From: Bacteroidota bacterium
Lineage (GTDB): Bacteria; Bacteroidota; Bacteroidia; UKL13-3
NCBI GenBank assembly: GCA_947449515.1
Contig: CANFSD010000096.1
Location: 1 to 6,688 of the forward strand
DNA: 6,688 nt
Direction: 5' to 3'
A program made the position numbers and the translations under genes. Shown here in pieces: positions 1-6,536 of the stretch (positions are counted from its first letter, which is position 1; each line of letters begins with the position of its first letter). Below the pieces are notes generated by a model that had not been told where the DNA came from, searched no databases, and saw only the letters and a list, made by a program, of their open reading frames with translations.

Positions 1-1
1 A

Positions 2-142
2 GAAGGCTTAAAATACAATATGCAGAATGAAAGCCTCGAATTGGGTCTTAGAACCGGCAGTAGCAATGAGGCTGCCGCAGATGGCACGGTAAAAATTAGC
101 TACCAAACAGGAGCTTTGCTCATGATGGAGTGTTGGGATTAA
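2..142 (+). CDS. C-terminal fragment of an unrecognised protein (5' end outside window)
   Basis: An open frame enters from the left edge in frame 2 and ends at a TAA stop after 46 codons; its start lies outside the window. The visible tail is hydrophilic with alternating polar and hydrophobic residues (for example GTVKISYQTGALLMMECWD at the very end), which fits the closing strands of a beta-rich domain. It shows no T9SS sorting signature, membrane segment or recognisable catalytic motif, and I do not recognise the family. The other two forward frames are interrupted sooner (frame 1 stops at 28-30), and the codon choice resembles that of the genes downstream, so this is likely real coding sequence. 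It lies on the same strand as the giant gene but is separated from it by 161 bp, so an operon is not clearly indicated. Confidence 0.6.
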   Translation, partial: EGLKYNMQNESLELGLRTGSSNEAAADGTVKISYQTGALLMMECWD

Positions 143-165
143 CTTAAGGTTAATTACGTATTAAA

Positions 166-205
166 TTTTTGTCAGGAATTGTTTTTTTACATTATTTTTT
201 TGTCA
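166..205 (+). repeat. Short direct repeat TTTTTGTCA in T-rich intergenic DNA
   Basis: The 9-mer TTTTTGTCA occurs at 166-174 and again at 197-205, an offset of 31 bp (about three helical turns), within a very T-rich part of the 161-bp intergenic region. It may be a regulator-binding pair, a T-rich upstream element or chance in low-complexity DNA. The rest of the intergenic region (143-303) shows no small ORF, RNA gene or strong hairpin. Confidence 0.3.
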
Positions 206-275
206 TGTTTTTTAAATTATTTCCATTCTAACTTTTAGTTGATATTGTGCTAATAATTTAGAAACACACGAAGGG

Positions 276-283
276 CAATTTTG
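276..283 (+). promoter_or_regulatory. Candidate -7 box for the giant gene (weak)
   Basis: CAATTTTG matches the Bacteroidota -7 consensus TAnnTTTG except at the first base. It ends 20 nt before the ATG at 304, the same distance seen between the perfect box TATCTTTG and the ATG of the downstream thioesterase gene. No convincing -33 TTTG lies 19-21 bp upstream. An alternative is TTTG at 168-171 followed after 21 bp by a TA that starts at 193 and runs into a T-run ending in G at 202, but this -7 element is two bases too long. The leader just before the ATG is A-rich (GTAAAGTAAAATTACC) and lacks a well-placed Shine-Dalgarno sequence, which is normal for this phylum. Confidence 0.3.
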
Positions 284-303
284 AAGGGTAAAGTAAAATT
301 ACC

Positions 304-375
304 ATGAAAAAATTTCCTTTTATTAAAATTCTTTTGGTATTCTTTTGTTTGTTTCTGCACTTCAAAAGTGACGCC
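304..375 (+). other. Sec signal peptide with predicted cleavage before Gln25
   Basis: Residues 1-24 have a basic start (MKK), a hydrophobic core rich in Ile, Leu, Val and Phe (about 6-20) and a polar SDA before the likely signal peptidase I site. Cleavage after Ala24 would leave Gln25 as the new N terminus. That is the pattern described for Bacteroidota signal peptidase I substrates (the 'Q-rule'), where the glutamine is then cyclised to pyroglutamate. There is no lipobox cysteine at the cleavage site, so it is not a lipoprotein. Confidence 0.85.
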
Positions 376-3300
376 CAAATTAATGCCCAACTCATAGGGC
401 GTTATTCAATTGGAACATACAATTCGAATGGAGGCGTTGCCGAAATATCGGCTTACGATCCATTATCTAAAAGAATGTTTGTAATTAATGGTCCAGACAG
501 TTCTGTAAAAATTGTAAATATTGCTAATCCTAGCAATCCAATTTTGGTGAACACCATTTCTATTAAACCTTATGGAATAGATGTTACATCGGTAGCATGT
601 AACAAAAAAGGTTTATTTGCCCTTGCTGTAATTGATTCAAATGGCAAAACCAATGCAAGTAATATTGTATTTATGGATGCCAATGGTAGCTTCATTAGCA
701 GTGTTAAGGCTGGTGCAAATGCAGATAATGTAGTTTTTACACCAAACGGAAAAAAATTATTAGTTGCCAACGAAGGTGAGCCTAATGTAGGTTACACTAT
801 TGATCCAGAAGGTTCTGTTTCAATTATTGATTTAACATTGGGTGCGGCTAGTTTAACGCAAGCTAATGTTCAAACTGCAGGATTTACATCCTTTAATTCA
901 CCAACAGTTATTGATCCTAAAATTCGTATATACGGAAGAATTCAAACTACAGGTGGTACCTTTTTACGTTATTCAACTGTAGCAGAAGATTTAGAGCCAG
1001 AATATATTACTATATCAGACGACAATTCAACTGCTTGGGTTACTTGTCAGGAGAACAATTGTGTTGCCGTATTAAATATCAATACGGGTACTATTACCTC
1101 TTTACTGCCATTAGGTTTTAAAAACCATAGTTTAGCGGGTAATGGTTTAGATCCATCAGACAATGGAGCAGTTGCAAATATTGCTACATGGCCTGTATTT
1201 GGAATGTATATGCCCGATGGAATTTCGAGTTATAAAGTTGGTTCACAAACCTATTTTGTTACAGCCAACGAAGGCGATGCACGTGCAGATTGGGGAGCAG
1301 CTAACGTAGAAGAAGTGAGAGTAGGTGCAGCAGCTTATGTATTAGATACAGTAAAGTTTGGAGGTGTAGCAAATGTAACAGCCTTAAAAGCAAATGCTGC
1401 TTTGGGTCGTTTAACAGTTACCAATCGTTATGGAGATTTTAATGGCGATGGTAAATTTGATAGTATTTTTGTTTTTGGTGCGCGTTCATTTTCAATTTGG
1501 AATGCCAGCAATGGTACGATGGTTTGGGATAGTAAAGATGAATTTGAACAAAAAACTTTGTTAGCTTTTCCAAGTAATTTTAATACAAGTCATACCACCA
1601 ACGCATTAGACGATAGAAGTGACAATAAAGGCCCTGAGCCGGAGTCTGTAACTATTGGAAAAATTCTTGACAGTACTTATGCTTTCATTGGATTGGAAAG
1701 AATTGGGGGTATAATTATTTATAATATTACCAATCCTAATAGTCCATATTTTGTACAATATATTAATACAAGAAATTTTGGAGTAACACCTGGCCAAGCT
1801 AATTTAAGTACGGTTGGTGATTTAGGTCCAGAAGGAATTGTATTTATACCACGCAATGAAAGCCCAAATGGAAAAGACATGATCTTGCTTTCTAACGAAG
1901 TAAGTGGAACGGTTTCTATGTACCAAATAAATTCTCGCAGTGCATTTCAATTACAAGTTTTACATTCTTCTGATATGGAGTCTGGCATTGATGCACCAAT
2001 TGATGCGCCAAATTTTGCTGCTGTATTAGATACTTTAGAAAACACATATTTGAATACAGTGCGTTTGGCTTCTGGAGATTGTAATATTCCTGGTCCGTTT
2101 TTATCTGCAGGCGAAGACATTAGCATGCAAACGCCTTTACGTGCTACCGCCGGAGCCTATTATGCTGGAACCACCTCTGGTTTAAGAGCTGCTATTGGTA
2201 GAACAGATGTTGCCATGATGAATATTATGGGATTTCAAGGTTCTGCTTTTGGTAACCATGAATTTGATTTAGGAACACCTGAGGTTAATAGTATGATAGG
2301 TGTTGATATTAGAAGTAATGGTGCTGATAAGCGTTGGATAGGTGCACAGTTTCCATATTTAAGTGCCAATTTGAATTTTTCAAATGACATTAATTTAAGT
2401 TATTTAGTTGCTGCGCCAGGTTTGTCGGTAGATAGTTTTAAAACATCTCCAAGCATTACTGCAAACAGTCAGAAAAAAGGTATTGCACCTTCTGCAGTTA
2501 TAGAATTGAATGGCGACAGAGTAGGTATTGTTGGGGCAACCACACAATTGTTGGCTTCTATTTCATCACCAGGTGCAACAACAGTTTTGAGTGGCCCTTC
2601 AGATAATATGCCAGCATTAGCGGCAGTTTTACAGCCAGCAATTGATTCATTACGTGCAAAAGGAATAAATAAAATAATTGTGATGAGTCATCTTCAACAA
2701 TTAGCAAATGAAAAGGCCTTAGCCCCATTATTAAAAGGTGTAGATATTATTATTGCCGGAGGTTCTCACGCATTGTGTGCCGATGGTAATGATAGAATTA
2801 GACCAGGTATTCCAGTTGCAGATAAATATCCAATTTTAACCTTAAACAATGATAATGATCCATTGGCTATTTTAAATACTACAAGTGAATGGAAATACCT
2901 TGGTAGGTTTGTATGTGATTTTGATTCATTGGGTAAATTATTACCTAACTTATTAGATTCAAACATAAATGGTGCTTACGCAGCAGATACTGCAATGGTT
3001 GCCAGTTTATGGGGTAATTACGCCGCTGCTTTTGCTACTGGTACTAAAGGTGCTACCGTAAGAACCTTAACTACAGCAATTGCTTCAGTAATTAATAACA
3101 AAGACGGAAATAAATTTGGTAAAACAAATGTATTCCTTGAAGGCAGAAGAAATTTTGTAAGAACAGAAGAAACAAATTTTGGCAACCTTTCTGCTGATGC
3201 AAATTTATGGTATGCCCGTCAGGTTGATAACCAAGTTAGGGTGTCAATTAAAAATGGAGGGGGTATAAGATCTGCTATCGGTAACATTAACGCGGTTGGT

Positions 3301-6300
3301 TCGACCACAATTTTAGAAAAGACCTTAGCCAATCCTTCGGCAGGAAAATTAAGTGGTGATATTTCACAATTGGATATTGAAAATTCATTGCGTTTCAACA
3401 ATGGTTTAGTTATTGTAAGAGCCAATGCAGCAGGTTTAAAAAGATTACTTGAACATGGTATTGCTGCTACTAATCCTGCTGCTACACCAGGTCAGTTCCC
3501 ACAAGTAGGTGGGGTATCATTTAGTTATGATACCACCAAAGCTGTAGGAAGTAAAATTCAGTCTTTGGTAATTATTGATTCACTTGGTAACAAAATTGAT
3601 ACATTGGTTGCTGCTGGTAAATTAATGGGAGATACTTCTAGAACTTTTAAAATTGTAACTTTAGATTTTTTAGCAAATCCTATTGCAGTTGGTTCGCCAT
3701 TGGGTGGAGATAATTATCCTTTTCCTTCTAATATAAATTACAGAGCAAATTTAGATACTGCCATTAAGGTTCCTGGTATTGCAACATTTGCTGCCATTGG
3801 AAAAGAGCAAGATGCATTTGCAGAATACATGGGTACAAAATATGCTACAAATGCTTATGCTATTAGAGATACCACATTAAAAGGCGACCAAAGAATTCAA
3901 TTATTGAATGCGCGTTTGGAAGGTGTAATTGTTCCTAATGCAAGTGCAACAAGCTCTCAATCGCCTTATATTATTCCTGCGGCTAGTGGTGTTATTACCA
4001 AATCAATTCTTAGTGCTGGTGATCAAATTGGTTCGTACAAAATGCCTGGTACACCAGATGGTACCGGTGCTTACGACAATGGAAATGGTACTTTTACCTT
4101 ATTAGTTAACCATGAATTTGGAAACACTGTTGGTGGTATTCGTGCCCATGGTTCAAAAGGTTCTTTGGTTTCAAAATGGATTATTAATAAAACTACTTTA
4201 AATGTTTTAAGTGGTGCAGATTTAATTCAGAATGTGAAACTTTGGAATGGAACAGGATATACAACCTATAACGCTGCCAATCCTTCAGTTAGTGCTGCCT
4301 TCAACCGTTTCTGTTCGGCAGATTTGCCTGCAATTACTGCTTACTTTAATGCAGCAACTGGTTTAGGTACTCAAGAAAGAATATTTATGAATGGTGAAGA
4401 GTCTGGTAATGAAGGCAGGGCCTTTGGTCATATTGCTACCGGTGTAAATGCTGGTACAACTTATGAATTACCTGCACTGGGCAAATTCTCTTGGGAAAAT
4501 GCTATTGCCAATCCAACTCCTATGGATAAAACAATTGTTGCAGGTACAGATGATTCAACACCTGGACAGGTATACATGTATATTGGAACCAAAACAAATA
4601 CAGGTACAGAAATAGACAAAGCAGGTTTAAATAATGGCAAGTTATTTGGTGTTTCTGTTGCTGGTTTGGCAAATGAAACAAGTGCAAGTATTCCTGCTGC
4701 AAATACTACTTTTACCTTAGTAGATTTAGGTGTGGTTAGAGATTCAAGTGGTGCTAGTATTAATACCAGAAGCAATGCGCTGGGCATTACTAACTTCTTA
4801 CGTCCAGAAGATGGATCATGGGATCCTTCTAACCCAAGTGATTTTTACTTCAATACTACAAATGCAGTAACTGCTCCTAGTCGTTTATGGAAATTACATT
4901 TCACAGACATCAAAAATCCTGAATTGGGTGGAATAATTACTGCGGTTTTAGATGGTACCGAAGGTCAGAAAATGTTAGACAATATGTGTTTTGATAATTA
5001 TGGTCATGTTCTTCTACAAGAAGATGTTGGAAATAATGTTCACATAGGTAAAGTATGGCAATATACTTTGGCAACAGACCAATTGAAGTTAATTGCTACG
5101 CATGATTCAACTCGTTTTTTAGCTACAGGTGCCAATTACCTTACACAAGATGAAGAGTCTTCTGGAATTATAGATATGCAAAGTATTTTAGGTCCGGGTA
5201 TGTTTATTTTGGTAGATCAAGCGCATTTCCCAATAAGCGGTGAAGTAGTTGAAGGTGGACAAATCTTAACCTTATACAATCCTGAAACCTACAATTCAGG
5301 TCCTGAAATTAATGTAAAAGGAAATGGAAACAACATTGCTTTTGGATCTACAACTCTAAGCATTGCCTCAGGTACAGATTTTGGAGATGTAAGCGTTGCC
5401 AATGCCTTCTCTAAAAACTTTTCAATTGAAAATTCTGGAACTAGTAATTTAATTATTAGTTCTATAAACATCTCTGGATTAAATGCATCAGATTACAAAG
5501 TAGTTTCGCCTGCCAGCTTCCCTGCCATTGTAACTGGAAACAATACATTGAATGTAATTGTTAAAGTAGTTCCTAGTGCTTTAGGTAATAGAATTGCTAC
5601 TATTACAATTAACAATAATGATTTGGATGAAGCAACTTATTCATTTGCTGTAATTACCAAAGGAATTTGTTACAACCAAACTGCGCAAATTACAAGTGCC
5701 AAAACTGATTTCTGTGTAGGAGATAGCATTGTAATTAATGCGAATACCGGTTCGGGTTTAACATACCAATGGTTGAAAGACGGTGTGAATTTAAGTGCAG
5801 CTACTAGTGCAAGTTACACCGCTAAGGTGAGTGGAAGTTACTCAGTGGTAGTAAGCAATCAATACACTTGTAATGCTACCTCAAATGCTATTTCAGCAAA
5901 CAGTGTAGCTGCTCCTTTTAAGCCAACTATCAACAAAATTGGTGCGGATTTAACTTCAAGCGCCGCCAATAGTTACCAATGGTATTATAATGGCAATGTT
6001 ATTTCTGGTGCAACAACACAAAATTACGGTGCCACATTAAAAGGAGCATATTCGGTAAAGGTTAAAAATGCCACAGGTTGCGAGTCGGTAATGTCGGATA
6101 CTATTTACTTTATACCTACAGGAATTGTTGAATTTATGGGACAAGCTTCCTTCTCTATTGCACCAAATCCTTTCACAGATTTTACAAAAATTAATGTTGG
6201 GTTGAACCGCCAGTCCTCAGTTATTTTGGAAGTATATAATATACTAGGTGAACGTGTTCAATTAATTGAAAACACCACTTTGTTGGCCGGAAATTATGAG

Positions 6301-6405
6301 TATACATTTGGTGCCAAAGCCCAAGGCTTCGCTCCTGGTGTATATTTTGTAAAGCTTACAGTTGATGGTAAAACAGCTGTGAAAAAAATCATCGAGAACC
6401 GCTAG
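304..6405 (+). CDS. Secreted multidomain phosphatase-like protein: choice-of-anchor I + 5'-nucleotidase + PhoX-like (DUF839), with T9SS type A sorting domain
   Basis: A 2033-residue exported protein, far longer than a stand-alone 5'-nucleotidase (about 550 residues) or PhoX (about 600). Seen in the sequence: signal peptide (1-24), choice-of-anchor I region (about 27-545), metallophosphoesterase plus 5'-nucleotidase C-terminal domain (about 548-1208), PhoX/DUF839-like region (about 1215-1665), choice-of-anchor D domain (about 1667-1787), two Ig-like modules (about 1790-1936) and a T9SS type A sorting domain (about 1948-2033). The ATG at 304 is chosen because a typical Lys-Lys signal peptide follows it directly. 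From family knowledge, such proteins cross the inner membrane by Sec and the outer membrane by T9SS, and are then surface-attached or released. I infer a role in hydrolysing extracellular nucleotides or phosphoesters to obtain phosphate or nucleosides. A terminator follows the stop and no operon partner is visible, so it is probably monocistronic. No frameshift or internal stop is seen. Domain identities are firm for the nucleotidase and sorting domain, and good for the rest. Confidence 0.93.
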   Translation: MKKFPFIKILLVFFCLFLHFKSDAQINAQLIGRYSIGTYNSNGGVAEISAYDPLSKRMFVINGPDSSVKIVNIANPSNPILVNTISIKPYGIDVTSVACNKKGLFALAVIDSNGKTNASNIVFMDANGSFISSVKAGANADNVVFTPNGKKLLVANEGEPNVGYTIDPEGSVSIIDLTLGAASLTQANVQTAGFTSFNSPTVIDPKIRIYGRIQTTGGTFLRYSTVAEDLEPEYITISDDNSTAWVTCQENNCVAVLNINTGTITSLLPLGFKNHSLAGNGLDPSDNGAVANIATWPVFGMYMPDGISSYKVGSQTYFVTANEGDARADWGAANVEEVRVGAAAYVLDTVKFGGVANVTALKANAALGRLTVTNRYGDFNGDGKFDSIFVFGARSFSIWNASNGTMVWDSKDEFEQKTLLAFPSNFNTSHTTNALDDRSDNKGPEPESVTIGKILDSTYAFIGLERIGGIIIYNITNPNSPYFVQYINTRNFGVTPGQANLSTVGDLGPEGIVFIPRNESPNGKDMILLSNEVSGTVSMYQINSRSAFQLQVLHSSDMESGIDAPIDAPNFAAVLDTLENTYLNTVRLASGDCNIPGPFLSAGEDISMQTPLRATAGAYYAGTTSGLRAAIGRTDVAMMNIMGFQGSAFGNHEFDLGTPEVNSMIGVDIRSNGADKRWIGAQFPYLSANLNFSNDINLSYLVAAPGLSVDSFKTSPSITANSQKKGIAPSAVIELNGDRVGIVGATTQLLASISSPGATTVLSGPSDNMPALAAVLQPAIDSLRAKGINKIIVMSHLQQLANEKALAPLLKGVDIIIAGGSHALCADGNDRIRPGIPVADKYPILTLNNDNDPLAILNTTSEWKYLGRFVCDFDSLGKLLPNLLDSNINGAYAADTAMVASLWGNYAAAFATGTKGATVRTLTTAIASVINNKDGNKFGKTNVFLEGRRNFVRTEETNFGNLSADANLWYARQVDNQVRVSIKNGGGIRSAIGNINAVGSTTILEKTLANPSAGKLSGDISQLDIENSLRFNNGLVIVRANAAGLKRLLEHGIAATNPAATPGQFPQVGGVSFSYDTTKAVGSKIQSLVIIDSLGNKIDTLVAAGKLMGDTSRTFKIVTLDFLANPIAVGSPLGGDNYPFPSNINYRANLDTAIKVPGIATFAAIGKEQDAFAEYMGTKYATNAYAIRDTTLKGDQRIQLLNARLEGVIVPNASATSSQSPYIIPAASGVITKSILSAGDQIGSYKMPGTPDGTGAYDNGNGTFTLLVNHEFGNTVGGIRAHGSKGSLVSKWIINKTTLNVLSGADLIQNVKLWNGTGYTTYNAANPSVSAAFNRFCSADLPAITAYFNAATGLGTQERIFMNGEESGNEGRAFGHIATGVNAGTTYELPALGKFSWENAIANPTPMDKTIVAGTDDSTPGQVYMYIGTKTNTGTEIDKAGLNNGKLFGVSVAGLANETSASIPAANTTFTLVDLGVVRDSSGASINTRSNALGITNFLRPEDGSWDPSNPSDFYFNTTNAVTAPSRLWKLHFTDIKNPELGGIITAVLDGTEGQKMLDNMCFDNYGHVLLQEDVGNNVHIGKVWQYTLATDQLKLIATHDSTRFLATGANYLTQDEESSGIIDMQSILGPGMFILVDQAHFPISGEVVEGGQILTLYNPETYNSGPEINVKGNGNNIAFGSTTLSIASGTDFGDVSVANAFSKNFSIENSGTSNLIISSINISGLNASDYKVVSPASFPAIVTGNNTLNVIVKVVPSALGNRIATITINNNDLDEATYSFAVITKGICYNQTAQITSAKTDFCVGDSIVINANTGSGLTYQWLKDGVNLSAATSASYTAKVSGSYSVVVSNQYTCNATSNAISANSVAAPFKPTINKIGADLTSSAANSYQWYYNGNVISGATTQNYGATLKGAYSVKVKNATGCESVMSDTIYFIPTGIVEFMGQASFSIAPNPFTDFTKINVGLNRQSSVILEVYNILGERVQLIENTTLLAGNYEYTFGAKAQGFAPGVYFVKLTVDGKTAVKKIIENR
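382..1938 (+). other. Choice-of-anchor I domain (beta-propeller-like, phytase/esterase-like)
   Basis: Residues about 27-545 read as repeated beta-propeller-type blades (for example KRMFVINGPDSSVKIVNI and AFIGLERIGGIIIYNI). They carry the acidic signature motifs I associate with choice-of-anchor I proteins: NEGE (156-159), EPEYI (231-235), NEGDAR (322-327), GPEPESV (443-449) and GPEG (508-511). Residues 378-386, DFNGDGKFD, form an EF-hand-like DxNxDGxxD calcium loop. The domain often precedes secreted phosphatases and is sometimes annotated as an alkaline phosphatase; whether it is catalytic or only a scaffold cannot be told from sequence. Confidence 0.78.
1945..3933 (+). other. 5'-nucleotidase / metallophosphoesterase module (UshA/CD73-like, both domains)
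   Basis: The N-terminal dimetal domain (about 548-870) shows LHSSDMES with D557, SGD with D592, the hallmark GNHEFDLG (650-657; N651 metal ligand, H652 and D655 catalytic pair by analogy to UshA), SH with H796, and GGSH (819-822). The C-terminal substrate domain (about 940-1208) shows ETNFGNLSAD (956-965), NGGGIR (984-989), FNNGLV (1031-1036), a PQVGGVSFSYD segment (1066-1076) and GGDNYPF (1134-1140). Canonical D-x-H is D-M-E here (E559), and canonical GHSH/GHSQ is GGSH (G820), so two usual histidine ligands are replaced. The expected reaction is hydrolysis of 5'-nucleotides or related phosphoesters outside the cell. Substrate and metal preference are uncertain. Confidence 0.9.
3946..5298 (+). 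other. PhoX-like (DUF839) alkaline phosphatase-type region
   Basis: Residues about 1215-1665 follow the order of motifs found in PhoX/DUF839 proteins: LLVNHEFG (1266-1273), a lone cysteine in RFCSADLP (C1337), NGEES (1363-1367), GKFSWENA (1393-1400), GTDDS (1414-1418) followed by VYMYIG, LRPEDG (1499-1504), YFNTTN (1515-1520) and LQEDVGNN (1571-1578). In characterised PhoX these acidic positions bind calcium and iron and a cysteine helps hold the iron centre. I infer that C1337 and E1365/E1366 are the counterparts, but the family is divergent and the fit is by motif order only. Activity, if retained, would be phosphomonoester hydrolysis. Confidence 0.75.
5302..5664 (+). other. Choice-of-anchor D domain (ASH/HYDIN-like beta-sandwich)
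   Basis: Residues about 1667-1787 show the typical pattern PEINVKGNG, then TDFGDV, then a FSIENSGTSNLIIS strand, then INISGLNASDY, then an ATITINNNDLDE segment closing the domain. This is the classic 'new-quantity-equal-to-missing-neighbour' sandwich seen in many secreted Bacteroidota proteins directly before C-terminal anchors. It is non-catalytic and probably a spacer between the enzymes and the cell-surface anchor. Confidence 0.85.
5671..6111 (+). other. Two tandem Ig-like modules
   Basis: Two related units span about 1790-1868 and 1871-1936. Each carries a YQW core (W1823, W1893), a following Gly-x-x-x-Ser-x-Ala-Thr segment, and a GxYSVxVxN strand ending at a cysteine (C1856, C1926). The first has a partner cysteine (C1804), consistent with a disulfide. 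The second has no equivalent cysteine and is shorter. They are likely stalk domains holding the enzymes away from the surface. Confidence 0.75.
6145..6402 (+). other. T9SS type A sorting domain (C-terminal secretion/anchoring signal)
   Basis: Residues about 1948-2033 show the complete signature: SIAPNPF (1951-1957), an alternating-hydrophobic VILEVYNILGERV strand (1973-1985), LLAGNYEYTF (1993-2002), PGVYFVKLTVDG (2011-2022) and a basic VKKIIENR end (2026-2033). In known systems this domain directs outer-membrane passage through T9SS and is removed by the PorU sortase, which can attach the protein to A-LPS on the surface. Confidence 0.95.
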
Positions 6406-6432
6406 GTTATTTTTCTCAAATATTTGCAAACT

Positions 6433-6466
6433 GGGCCTGGTTCATTTACTTGAACCGGGCCCTTTT
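6433..6466 (+). terminator. Intrinsic terminator of the giant gene
   Basis: The arms GGGCCTGGTTCA (6433-6444) and TGAACCGGGCCC (6451-6462) pair over 12 bp with a single G-U pair, leaving a 6-nt loop (TTTACT). The right arm is followed at once by TTTTATTT and further T-rich DNA. The GC-rich stem stands out sharply from its AT-rich surroundings. It lies 27 nt past the stop codon and should separate this gene from the thioesterase gene. Confidence 0.92.
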
Positions 6467-6482
6467 ATTTCATTTTCTTTTA

Positions 6483-6516
6483 CTTGAACATAATTTCTAC
6501 TTACTGTTTATCTTTG
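6483..6516 (+). promoter_or_regulatory. Bacteroidota-type promoter for the thioesterase gene
   Basis: TATCTTTG at 6509-6516 is an exact match to the -7 box TAnnTTTG used by the primary sigma factor of this phylum. CTTG at 6483-6486 is a near match to the -33 TTTG, with 22 bp between the two (19-21 is usual). Transcription would start near 6523, giving a leader of only about 14 nt before the ATG. It lies just after the terminator of the preceding gene, supporting separate transcription. Confidence 0.65.
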
Positions 6517-6536
6517 TGCACCCTAAAACCATAAAG

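Noticed and set aside
138..170. Small AT-only inverted repeats (ATTAAC/GTTAAT at 138-154, TTAAT/ATTAA at 150-164) followed by a T-run, as a terminator for the upstream gene
   Set aside because: The stems are only 5-6 bp and nearly all A-T, overlap each other and the first includes the stop codon; they would be too unstable for a convincing intrinsic terminator.
1945..3933. Possible interpretation of the nucleotidase module as an inactive pseudo-enzyme because two histidine ligands are missing
   Set aside because: The catalytic dyad (H652, D655), N651, D592, H796 and all substrate-domain motifs are intact, so inactivity cannot be concluded.
4461..4787. 108-codon open frame on the minus strand
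   Set aside because: It lies wholly inside the strongly supported coding frame of the PhoX-like region; its peptide is low-complexity hydrophobic with no motif, as expected for an antisense shadow.
304..6405. Possibility that the long ORF is an assembly fusion of several genes
   Set aside because: The frame is continuous, linkers are free of start-site signals or stop remnants, there is one signal peptide at the start and one sorting domain at the end, and composition is uniform throughout.
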